A stretch of 64,000 nucleotides of DNA, from the NCBI GenBank assembly GCA_004335835.1, contig RWJK01001912.1:62001-126000 (forward strand), read 5' to 3'. Source of the DNA: Scenedesmus sp. ARA3. Lineage: Eukaryota; Chlorophyta; Chlorophyceae; Sphaeropleales; Scenedesmaceae. The notes beneath the pieces are model-generated. The model did not search any database. It saw nothing but the letters and a program-made list of their open reading frames with translations, and was not told where the DNA came from. Within the stretch, counting starts at the first letter, position 1. Every line of letters begins with the position of its first letter. Position numbers and translations under genes: made by a program. Positions 11,592-55,752 of the stretch are shown here, one piece after another.

Positions 11592-12345
11592 CTGTTGTTC
11601 CAGGCAAGGGCCTGGCCGTTGCTACACAGCTGCAAGGCCCTGCATCAAAACCATTGAGTGTCAGTTATGTATTCTTAACCTTCTTGGTGTCGCCGTTTGC
11701 ATGCAAAGCCCTTGCCGGTGCCTCAGACTCATGAGACCCACCTGACAGCAGCAGCAGCAGTAGCAGCCCCTTCAGGCAGGCTTGTTGACGGCTCGCATCG
11801 CCCCATACCGTCATGCATGTTGTTTGAGGTGTGAAACACGCGTCTGCATCACGTGGCGGGCACGCACCTTCTCCTGCATCGGCATGTAGCGAAACGACAC
11901 GTTGTAGTCAGCAGAACGGTCCTTGCGTTGTTCGTGATCAGGCAAAGTACACCAAATGCACCTTTGGGTGCTTCGTGTCTGTCGGCTTTACGGCGTATGC
12001 TGCATATCGCTGCAACCATATGGATGGTTTGGTCGTTGTACTGCCCAGAATCGACACCAGGCACGCTCTGCAGATCCGATGCTCAAAAGCTTTATATGCG
12101 TGAATCATTCACTATTTTTAGCATCTCGTCTTGGCATATGCTGCCCTCAACACGTTCACATAGCTGCTCTGGTCGTTTGCGCAGCACCATTCTTATGTCG
12201 GTTTCTTGAGGATTACGCTGGATTAGATGTCCGCAGAATGGTGCATCGGACAACACTATATGTGCAGAAATGGTAATATCAAGTTTCAGAGGGGCTTGTC
12301 CAAATCCAAGCCGAGAGCAGAGCACAGGAGATCCTCACAAGCTCT
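11592..12345 (-). CDS. Possible 5' exons of the 10.3-11.6 kb gene
   Basis: Two minus-strand stretches look coding: about 12344-12130 (contains IRMVLRKRPEQLCERVEG) and about 12070-11865. The first can splice in phase 0 to the second at a GTGAAT donor. A short exon near 11734-11670 could link to the downstream block, but the joins conflict between frames and I could not settle them. No family recognised. Base composition is AT-richer than in the other genes. It could be a diverged gene, a pseudogene or chance open frames. Confidence 0.22.
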
Positions 12346-13600
12346 CGAATGGGAGTACTGCACTGATCACCACAGATATAATTTATCAGAGGTACCGTCG
12401 ATGGTGCAGATCGCGGCAGAGAAACAAAAAAGAGCTCCAACCAACCAAGCTATGCATTTCAGCTGCTGACTGCTGGGCCACAGCAAGGAAATGCATGCAG
12501 CACATGCTGCTTGATGAGGACTGACATGCCTCCACAACGAGGGCAACCACGCAGGCTGTGCTACTCAGCAAGCCCACCGGTGCAGCTGACATGCACGGAC
12601 GTGCACATCATCCACACAATACTTGGGCTTTCAACAGTAGCCCACCCTATGCACCACCATGATGACTGCATGACGCCCACACACCTAGATGAGACGGCCT
12701 GTACATAACAACACATAATGCCTTGGCGTGATGCAGTGCTGCTGCCGCACCAAGTTGGCGTCTGTGCACGCGGCTGCTACCAAAACGCAAAACCGCCTGC
12801 TACTGCACAATGCTGCTCTGAAAAACACTGCTATGTACAGCAGGCACCAGTTTCTTGTGTTGGGCACTGCGCTGGCTCATGGACGCAGTCGGCACAGCGA
12901 TGCATCCGCTGAAAAGGCACAACGGCACAATGATAAGTGCAGCAGCTGCTGCTGTTACCGCCACACACGCTGGCCGGAGTTCCACAAGTGCTGGAATGGC
13001 GCAACCTGCGGGCAATATGTGGTGGGAAGCACACCCAGCTGTGCGCTAGCGCGTGGCGGCATGCAGAGCTGCCATCTGCACGGGATGTAATGCAGCCAAG
13101 GGCAAAAATGGCATGTGTAAACCATGGATGCAAAAAGGACTTGTACGCTTTGGTCACATCCTGTGCAAGGTGCACCACGTGGCACACTGAACAGCGCCAG
13201 CCATAACACACCTGCCAGCGCTGCATGCCAGTGCCTGGGGCTGATGGAATGCAGCTAGAGGACAGCAACACACAGCCAGCCTGCACCTGCTGGTGTCTGC
13301 TGCTGCACACGCCGTCCTGCAAGACGGCAGCTGCAGAGCCCATCAGCTGCTGCTGTGCAGGCTGCTGTGCGAAACCTTGCAGGCTGCAGCCTCAGTGTGT
13401 GGCTGTTACCACATGGTTGCTCGCAGGCACCGTGCCTGTGGCAGCTGCTGCGAAATTATGGACGCGTACGGAGTAATCGCTGCAGCAGATTCAGCTTTTG
13501 TGCAGGCTGGGTGGCACAACGTGCAGTCAATGGTCCTTCTGCTGTGCAGGGGGCTGTACTGTGAAAGTGTGCTGCAGTATTCGCTGCAGCTGCTGCAGTG
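12346..13600. other. No supported gene
   Basis: Open frames here are short, present on both strands, and show neither splice partners nor recognisable motifs. Part of the right side is presumably the 3' UTR of APC13, which is read toward lower coordinates. Confidence 0.4.
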
Positions 13601-14121
13601 TCAGTGCAGGTTGGGCAGCCCCATGTCCAGCCAGCGCTCTTTTTGCTTTGCAGGAGGCTGCTGCTGCTCCTGCTGCAGCTCCTCCAGGTCCTCCTGCAGG
13701 CCCTGCATGCCTGGCGGCAGCGGGATGTCTGCAGGACAGGCAGCGACAGTTCGTGAACACAGGCAGTACAGCAGCCGACTGCGCAAGCCGTGGGAGCAGA
13801 GGAGCAGTGGTGGAACAGGTGCGGATGCAAGCGCTGGCGGGAGGGCACAGGCGCATGCTAGTACAGCTGCTGCCACTGTCAGCTTGTAAGGCAGCTGGCA
13901 GCAAAGCTTGCAGGCTGGGCAACAAGAGCGCACACTGCATCATCTGTCAGCAGCGGCACCATGTGCATCAACATCATGCAGATACCGCGTGCCAACTGCT
14001 TGTAATTCATAAAGGGCTGGTACTCACTGTCGTCAGGGAGCTTGTCCCGCAGCCAGGCCTCATCTACAATGTCCAGCAGCTGTGGCTCTGATATCTGGGT
14101 GTAGTGAACGTTGGTGGACAT
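13601..14121 (-). CDS. APC13: Anaphase-promoting complex subunit 13 (APC13)
   Basis: Small scaffold subunit of the APC/C, the ubiquitin ligase that drives mitotic exit; in the family it stabilises the TPR subunits. Two exons, 14121-14028 and 13728-13601, joined in phase through a GTGAGT donor, give 73 residues, close to the 74 of human APC13. Diagnostic features: near the N terminus LLDIVDEAWLRDKLPDD, like the LDLIDDAWREDKLP of animals; then IPLPP; and near the end RWLDMGLPNLH, matching the family's C-terminal WxDLxL segment. An EEL/Gln-rich linker separates them. The start is the ATG just before the conserved block. The neighbour on the right is divergently transcribed, leaving 466 bp between the two start codons. 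Confidence 0.88.
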
Positions 14122-14587
14122 GCTGCTGCCGCCCTCTGAACCTTGAAATGTCAAGATGTCGCTCTCTGCAAGTACCCGGCAATTCTGTTGCAGCAGACGG
14201 TCAGCTGGTGCTGATACAGCGGTGTTGCACTGGCACTGTAGCGATAAGGCTGAGTCGCTCAGGCTGCAGTGCGGGCTTGATCAAGAACTTAATGACCACA
14301 ACAACATCAGCATCACTATAGATAGATAGATAGATAGAGCCGTAGCGCATTGTCCACACGCGGCGTTTCAGTGAAGGCAGCAAAACACAGTAACAAAATT
14401 TGAACACAGAACGCCGAACTATCCCATGTTCCAAGTGCAAGGTGCGTCAAAGTTTCTGCCCAGCAAATAAAAAGTCACTGCCGACATTTTACGTTGCGGT
14501 TCTAGTTTAAACGGCTGCACAGATACACCTGCCTTCGCTCTGCCTTGCAGCTGCTACCTGGTGGCTCGATCCTGCTAAAAGTCACAC
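14122..14587. promoter_or_regulatory. Shared upstream region of APC13 and the coiled-coil gene
   Basis: Only 466 bp separate the two divergent start codons, so both 5' UTRs and promoters must lie here. It contains an ATAG/TAGA tetranucleotide run at about 14319-14338. I see no convincing TATA box. A bidirectional promoter is inferred from spacing alone. Confidence 0.45.
14319..14338. repeat. (ATAG)n microsatellite
   Basis: Five tandem ATAG/TAGA units between the divergent genes. Simple repeat with no coding potential. Confidence 0.85.
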
Positions 14588-16536
14588 ATGGAGGCTCCAA
14601 TAAGCATGACCTTTGAGGAGCTGGAGGGCTTGCTGAGGCCGTTGTTGCAGCAACACCTGCAGGTCAGCACAGCATCATGCGCAGCAGCAGCTCCACCCCT
14701 GCATCGCATGCTACGACGGTAGAACGAAATACTGGCAGCCTTGCTATGTTACCGATCCTTTCATGCGAACAGCAGGTACCTCAAAGTCATTCAGATGAGC
14801 CAGCCGCAATGGAGCTGGATGGACAGGATGCTGATGTGAGCAGTGGTGTTGGTGTTGTCAGCAGTGCAAGCATGGCATGCCTGTTTTACAGCGGAAGCTG
14901 CAACTTCGCAACTTCGCAGACGAAAACAGAACGACAATCACTTACCAAAGGTGATCAGATTCATTGCGCAGCGTGATCCAAATGCAATTGCACACCTGCA
15001 ACACGGTGTTCCTCAGCACAGCTGCAACCCTGCTGATTGCTGGCCTACTGCAGCAGGTGCCTGCAGCACAAGCAGCGCTTGACAACCTGCGCAAACTGGT
15101 GGAGAACCACGCACATAGGTGAGCCAGCTGAGGACAGCGATACACACGGAGGATAGCAACCACAGCAGGTGTCTTGCTTCGTGGTATGCAACGGCAAGTT
15201 GTGCTGTACGTATTGCCATTGGCTTCGCCAGCTTTTGTGTAGCTAGCTGGAACATACCGGCCGTCTCACAACTGCTGCTGCGCTTGCTTCCATGCAGCAC
15301 ACAAGGCTTGCAGGACGTGGAGGGAGTGCCGATGCCAGAGGTGGATGAGCAGCTGGGGCCACTGCAGCAAGAGGTGCGCTGAAACAGCAGCACACACACT
15401 TAGTGTACGCGTGCTGCAATGATATAGCAAGAGAGACTCAACCAGACCCAGCAGCAACTTTGCACAGCTGCCTCCTGAGGCTATCCTAGGGGAGGCCATG
15501 CACACCATGAAGCTGTAACTCTCTTTCAAGACACCTCAACTGCTGGCCAAGAGGTATTTACCTCGCTCCTGCTGCTGCTGTTACTGCTGCTGCTGCTGCT
15601 GCTGTAGGTTGAGGCTGTACTCCAGCGGCTGGCAGGCACATCAGGCCTGCGCAAGGCAGTGCCGGCGCTGATGTCGTCAGCACTGCAGCAGCAGCTGCAG
15701 GCGCTGCGCCCGTCGACTGAGGACACAGCTGAGGTTGCAGGTGGGCAGGTGGCAAAGCGAAGTGGCGGCGGTGATGCAGATAGTGAACGCAGACCAGCTT
15801 GGTGTAACCGCTGACCGTGACATTTGTTGTGACATATGTTGTGATAAGAAATGATTGCGCATCTGCCAAGGTGGCATGACCTGGTTGGGTTGACTGTCGC
15901 TGTATCGCCGCTGCTGCTGCCACAGACCAGCAGGCTGCAGATGGTGGAGATGACAGTCAGCAGCTGGAGGCGGCGCAGCAGCTGCACCAAGCCATGAGGC
16001 AGGCGCTCAACAAGCTGCCAGCGCTCAGGTGGGTGGCGGCATTGAGCATGACTGTGCAAACGCCTTGTGCAATTTGGTGATGCACAAGTTTGCTTTGGTT
16101 TGATGGCCTTTGCATCATGTCTGTTGGCGGGCAGTCAATGAGCATGCGCCGGCTTAGCGGTGTGTGGTGCCAACTTCACTCAGCGACAGTATGCACACGC
16201 CAGATAGCAGAGTCCCATCAAGTTCCCGCAGCCAGGATCTGCTCGCAGCTGTGTGCGCTGGCTCGTATAAGGAGCGCAACTGCTGTGTGCATCCTCTGCT
16301 CCCTGACACTGTGCTGCTGCTGCTGCTGCGGCTGCTGCTGCTGCTGCTGCTGCAGGGCGCGCCTGGAGGAGATGGAGGTGCGGCTGGGCCGCAACCTGGA
16401 GGCCTTCAGCGCAGCACAGGCGCAGGCAGACAAGGCGCCGCTGACAGTGGAGCGCGTGCTGCGCGGCGTTGCGGCAGGCAGGGGCCTGGCAGCAGCGGCA
16501 GCAGCAGATGACAGCGCTGCAGGTGATGACGCTTGA
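14588..16536 (+). CDS. Small coiled-coil protein, family unknown
   Basis: Seven exons chain in phase: 14588-14662, 14776-14835, 15054-15118, 15298-15373, 15608-15740, 15926-16028, 16356-16536. They encode about 230 residues. The N terminus (MTFEELEGLLRPLL) is a short amphipathic helix. The centre has leucine heptads (ALDNLRKLVENH, VEAVLQRLAG) and the C-terminal third is a charged helix (ARLEEMEVRLGRNLEAF) followed by an Ala/Asp tail. There is no signal peptide or membrane segment. Exons 5 and 7 follow CTG-rich acceptors. Divergent pairing with APC13 would fit a cell-cycle or kinetochore coiled coil, but that is only context and I could not assign a family. Confidence 0.65.
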
Positions 16537-17054
16537 TGATGCCTTGCCAGGCAGCACATCAGTGCTGGGGGCGGCGGTGCTTTCGCCCTTGCAGGCCCAG
16601 GGGTGCGCCAATAACTACATGCTGTACTACAGCGCAAAAAAATATGTTGTGCAAAGTTCCTGGAAGCTGGCATGTGTGCTTGATGCATGATGACTGTGAT
16701 TGCACGCATTTTGCCCGGCTGGCCCTGCATTGGCTTTGTGTGACACATGTTGGCACCAGTTGATGCTTGCAACTGTGTGTCCTGAAACTGGTGTCATTGT
16801 GCTGTTCATGGTTACCTCATTTACAGTTTGTATACTATGACAGGCTATGGTGGCCAGAGTGCGCCTGAATCTAGCTGGGGTTGCACGCTTTTCAAGTTGC
16901 ATCTAGCTTCAAGTTTGAGCATGACAGCAGTGCACTGCACCACGTGTTGCACCAGGCGGCTGCTGTTGGCGGGTTCAGACGAGGAGTCGCACATACACTG
17001 CCGCTGATGCCGGTGTTGTTACCTGCAGACACATCTGTTGTGGCCACACTCGCA
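16537..17054. other. No supported gene
   Basis: Downstream of the coiled-coil gene; lower GC, short open frames on both strands, nothing recognisable. Presumably includes its 3' UTR. Confidence 0.4.
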
Positions 17055-17469
17055 TCAGGATGAGCACTCCAGCAACTCGTACGTAATGGCCAGCATATGA
17101 ACTTCAGATCGGATTGGTGTTGTTCGAATGTTTAAATGCATCACGCTGCCGCGGCCGCTGATGGCATTAGCAAGGACGGCGCTGAGCTTGACAGCGGCCA
17201 GGCTGACCTGCACGATGCTAGTGTGTGTGGTGCACAGTACGGAATGGGGATTACGCATTGCCACACCGACTCATCGCCGTTGACTTGATGTAACACGTTA
17301 CACAGCTTGCCTGGCGTCTCGTGAAACATCCGTCCGACATTCAATACCAGCAAAGTTGTGCTGCTGCGCACTACGCACCGCCCAAAGGCGCTGTGCCACA
17401 CGGTGCACAACTGCGTGAACAGCGAGCCGCTCTTGGCCGCGCTTGGGGCGGCCCCAAGGACCTTGAATC
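17055..17469 (-). pseudogene. Doubtful minus-strand gene fragment
   Basis: Exon 17469-17255 (about 71 codons, GC-rich, with GSLFTQLCTVWHSAFGRC) can be joined in phase to 17207-17055, which ends in a stop, by removing 47 bases with GT-AG ends. Together they give about 120 residues of plausible globular protein. I do not recognise it. A 47-base intron is shorter than any other intron in this window, so a frameshifted gene relic is just as likely. No upstream exon with a good donor was found in the next 1.3 kb. Confidence 0.25.
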
Positions 17470-18886
17470 CTGAACATGCTACTACCAGCAGCAATGTGTG
17501 TCGGTGCAACAGATCAAAAATGCAGCACCCGGAGATGCATGCAACCCACATGGTGGGTTTCCATGCCCATGGCAAATGCATGCCATGCAGTGTGTGCAAG
17601 TGCTGTGCTGTCCCAACGTGTCGTCAATGCAGGCAGTGGTGGAGTCTGCCAAGCAACGGCATACTGAAAGTCAAAAGTGCAACCGAGGGAATGCAGTGAT
17701 GCCACTCAGGCCGTATGCATCTCAGGCGCTTGCCTCAACAATGCAACACAACTCGAGCAATTGGCAGTGAATGCAGCTGCTCACCAGTGCAGTTGAGCCT
17801 CAACTGCAGATGAAGTAGCAGCTTTGATCACACGACTCAATGCTGTGAAACTCCTGATGATCACAACACCTCATGTGTCAAGTCGCCAACGATGTGCCGA
17901 TCAAATTGTAGAGATAAACCTCCACAACAACCTGCCCGCAATGTTGGAAATGCATGGCCCTATGTGCAGACAGCTAGCCACACGGTGTGCGGCCAGATGC
18001 AGCAGCCTGTACCAGCAGAATGATGTGTCGACATGATTTGACATCCCAAGCGCAACCATAACAAGAACTGTGCTAGCCATTGGTGCTCCAGAACCTTGCC
18101 CTACTAGGGTTAGTAACCATGCAAGGCCCAAATAGGAAAAATGGTGGTACCTCAACAGGATGTGATGGGTAGATCTGCTTCAGAGCAGGCTGGGTCTGTC
18201 CCAGCTTTGCTCGAGACCATAGTGAACTGACTGTAGTGACATGAAGCATGCGCCAAGCAGATACCCTATACTCCTGACTTCTCCGTCACCCCGTATCTGT
18301 GACAACTGTATGTTCCAAGAGCTGACAAAATGTCAGACCATCACAAGAAGTTGTGTTGACTGTCTTCAATAAGCATAACCTGGCAGCCCATAACCTTGGA
18401 AAAATGCTGATGATGCTGTAACTAACCCACTCTGCAGCTGCTGCGCCGGTGACAGCAGCACACTAGCTGGGTAATAATGATCTAGCCCCCTGTTGTGATG
18501 CTGCTGGTGCTCTTTCCATCTCACACTGCAGCTGTTGTGAAACCATCGCTGTGCGGCACGCGGCTTGCAAGCCGCATAACCCAGCAGCATAGCAGCACAA
18601 ACACGGCATAGCAGGAGCACATTGTGCTGATACTGCAAGCCCATGTTGTGCGATGCATACAAAGCATGTGCAGCTCCCTCAGGAGCACTGCCGCAACCCA
18701 ATATCCAATCAATTTCAGCCGGACAACTACATTGCAATATGTGAAAACTCAGTAAAAAAAAATGCCTCAATCCTTGCCTGGGCAGTGCATACCCTTACTG
18801 AACCGCAAACTGAACCGCAGCCTCCGGTGTGACTCCTGCCCCTCCGGTTCCGCACCGTACAAAGTACCAACCCGGCTCATCTCACC
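17470..18886. other. Gene-poor, lower-GC stretch
   Basis: No exon chain on either strand. The longest open frames lack splice partners and known motifs. A tract of eight to nine A occurs near 18752. I see no transposon ends or terminal repeats. Confidence 0.4.
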
Positions 18887-18931
18887 AACATAACATAACA
18901 TAACATAACATAACATAACATAACATAACAT
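18887..18931. repeat. (AACAT)9 microsatellite
   Basis: Nine perfect tandem AACAT units. They begin 15 bases beyond the stop codon of the giant surface-protein gene, so they lie in its 3' UTR, read as ATGTT on the transcript. Confidence 0.95.
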
Positions 18932-18946
18932 CCATCACGTGTGCCA

Positions 18947-52507
<33,561 letters not shown>

Positions 52508-53214
52508 AGTTCTTCTGACTCTTAAAACTGGTCTTCAAGTATACATGTCCTGTTTGGTACCGGATCAAAGTCAAACAGGCACCGCCAAAGACCGGGTGTC
52601 AAGCCAGAGTTCACTGTAGGATATGATGCAGCTCAAAAGACATCTGAAGTTACGTTTTGAGCGGCGTGGCGTGTAAGCCTTCAACGTACCTGACACACGT
52701 AGTCGGGAAAGAGGGATCCGCTGCACCTGGGTCCCGGAGTTCCGCTGTTGCAGATATGGAAATATAATGACTGTCGCAATCAACTATCAGGCTTTCCGAC
52801 AGTGCGTCCTGGAGATCGGAAGAAGAAAGCGCGTAAAGTTGACTACTGCTGACTCTCGCAGTATAAAGGGTGTTGCCTGCATATAGCAACACAATCCAGC
52901 TAACCAAAGCACCATTGCGCAGCAGTGTAATTCTCCACAAGGATGCAGGTATGCGCCCTGACCAGGGTTCTGCCAGGTTGTCACATGCTCTGCTTCGCAC
53001 CATGTGACAGGTCTGGGCTGCACAATCACAGCAACACATGGACCCACATGGCACCCAGTAAGCACCCCTGCCTCTAGTCCTGAACTGGATGAACAGTCGG
53101 TGAGACATGCCAAGATGTACAAGACAACGCTGCCATGTAGCAATGCAATGCAACCAGCATGGCATGTGACAATAGTGACAAATAACGAGTTACCAGCCGC
53201 TGACTGACATGCCG
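52508..53214. other. Gap between the two large minus-strand genes
   Basis: Holds the 5' region of the giant gene and the 3' UTR of the coiled-coil gene. An open minus-strand stretch at 53003-52690 ends in a strong GTACGT donor and could be an upstream alternative exon of the giant gene (see findings). No other gene seen. Confidence 0.4.
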
Positions 53215-55715
53215 TCAATGCCTGTCCGGCTGCTGCAGAAGGCGCAGCCTCTCCATCAATGCAGCGCGCTCAGCCCTTCTGATAATTGCGCTGCTCCCAA
53301 CACTGTTGTCCTCCACTCCTGCTGCCCCACCCAAAACATCAATGATTTCCACCTGCTGGTGCTGCTGCCACACATACTGCTGATGCTGCTGGGGTTGATG
53401 CACAGCGCCGGCTGTACCGCTAATGCTGCGAGGCAGCACAGCAGCACCAAGCTCAGCACGTCCACCCTGGTCTGGCCTGCCAGCACCACCACCAGCATCT
53501 TGCACGCCTGCTGTCCCGACAGGCTGCCGCCCATCTGCTTTTGTATCAGTGTGGCCATGTGGCGGCTGCCAGCCCTCCGCATCTTGAGCAGCTAGCCGCT
53601 GCTGCACAGCTGCCAGCAGTGTGCCGAGCCCCTCACTGCTAGCAGTGCTGCCGCTGCTGCCACACTTCTCCGCGCCGCTGCTTGACATTGCCCGCGCTCG
53701 CAGCTGCTGCTGAGGTTGCTGCGCACACACATGCTGCTCCAGCAGGCGATGCTTGCTGCTGGGACCAGCTGCATTGACTGCCGTTGCTGCATGCTTTGCC
53801 TCCTCAGGGGCTGCTGCAGCAGCTGCCTCCCTGCCTGGAGGGGCTTGAGCGTGTTGTTGCTGTGGTTGTTGCTCCCGCTCCCGCTGCTGCTGCTGCTTTT
53901 GTTTCTGCTGCTGCTGCTGCTGCTGGCACAAGTCCAGCACCTCCTGCAGCCCTTCAAGCAGCTTCTTGCACCTGCGCAGCGCTCGCTTGCGTGCTGTGCT
54001 GCAGCTGCTGCTGCTGCTATGACTGCCGCTGTTGCCGGCCTCACCATGCCGGTGATGCCCAGTAGCAACTCCCTGCGCTTGCGGCGGCAGCAGCAGGGCC
54101 TCACTCGACTGGTGCAGCTGCGCAAGCAGCGTCTCAACCTCATTCCAGTGCTGAACCACAGCAGCAGCAACAGCAGCTGGCAGTGCAGCGCCTGCCTCTG
54201 CTGTGCAGCCAGCCGCCGCACCAACGCCTGCTGCTTCGCGTCCTGGACTTCTTGCTGCTGGGATGCCTTGCCTCTGCAGCTCTAGCTTGAGTGACAGAGC
54301 CCGCACCCGCACTGCCCTGCCGCCAGATCTAAAGCTGCTGCAGAGCTTCTTTGCTTTATCCAGCAGCTGCTGGTTGTGTGCTGCTAGGCCATCCACCTCC
54401 TGCTGCAGTTGCTGGGCTATCAGCAGCAGCGGCTCAGCTGCTGCAGCCACCGCAGCGGCAGTAGCATCAGCGCGGCTAGCTGCATGCCCCATGGCTTGCT
54501 GCTCTGTGCTGCTGCTGGTAGTGTGCAGTCCTGCATTCTGCTGCTGCTGCTGCTGCTGTGCCTTTGGTTGGCAATCGATAGGCAACTTTGCGCTTCGTTG
54601 TTGCTCAGCTGCAGCTGCAGCCTCCAGCAACATGCAGTGCTGGGCAAGAGCTGATGCCTGCAAGCACAGCAACATGCACAGCCAGCAGCGATGTTCAGCG
54701 GTGTGGGCGCTGCTGCAAAGCACACGATTTACTGAATAGACAGCACCTTGATTGCATGTGCCCTGCTACTAAGCTCTTGGCCGTATCCTGCCAGGTGCTG
54801 TAGCAGCATGTGCTGCTCTCGTGCACATCATGTCAATTTGCTGCAGGTGGTGACTGGCACGGTTTACAAGACACCAGCACAGCGCCATCGCTGCACCAAA
54901 CAACAGCGTTGCAGAACTATTCGCACGCTGCCCACCTGCGCCCACATCTGCTGCATGTGCTGCATCAGCCTGTCATGCCCAGCCGCCTGCTGCTGCAGCC
55001 AGTGCCATGTCTGCTGCAGCGGGGCATCAGCTCCAACAAGCAATGGCCCAGCAGCTCCAGCAGCAACAGCAGCAGCAGCAGCAGCAGCACTGCTGCCACT
55101 GCTGACAGTACCCGGCCCTGTCTGGTGCTCCATGCCGTGAGGAGTGCCACCGCTGCTGCTGCTCAGCTGGTAGCGGGCTGCCCCTGGTGTTCCACTGAGC
55201 GGGGATTGTGACGCCACAGGACTGTAGCCAGGCAGCTGCTGCTGCAGCTGAACCTGCCACGCTTGCTGCTGCGCTGGTGGTAGGTTTGCCAGAGTATCTT
55301 GGCTCAGTCGCATCAAGCGCTGCCGCAGCTGCGCCATTTCTACGCCAGCGCCTGCAGCCAGCTGCACGCCACCAAATGCACCACCAAATGCACCGCCAAC
55401 AGCACCGCCAACAGCACCAGCAGCAGCAGCAGCAGCGCCAATCTGTGGTGACTGGCAGCTGGCAGGAGGCGGCACCTCAAAAGACATGCTGGGAGTGACT
55501 GATGGCGTCAAGCCAGCTGCTAACACACTGCCGCCACTCACTGCTGCCGCTGCTGCTGGTGAGCTCTGCACAACAGCCGCACAGCCAGCGACACCGCCGC
55601 TGCTGCCCCAAATTGCTGCTTTGCCAGCCTGCAGCTGCTGCTGCTGCGTGGTCGCAGCGTGCAGCTGCTCCATGACTTTCAGCACACACGACATGGAGGC
55701 TCTGCCAGGCAGCTG

Positions 55716-55752
<37 letters not shown>

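Noticed and set aside
14960..15118. Longer exon 3 of the coiled-coil gene beginning near 14960
   Set aside because: The frame is blocked by a TGA or ends up in the wrong phase; starting at 15054 after CTGCAG fits the phases on both sides.
18887..18931. CRISPR-like or telomeric repeat
   Set aside because: A plain five-base microsatellite without spacers; the unit is not a known telomere repeat.
52690..53003. First exon of the giant gene at ATG 53003
   Set aside because: Its donor does not fit the phase of exon 52387 directly, and the exon at 52507-52435 already supplies an ATG and a clean signal peptide. Kept only as an alternative N terminus.
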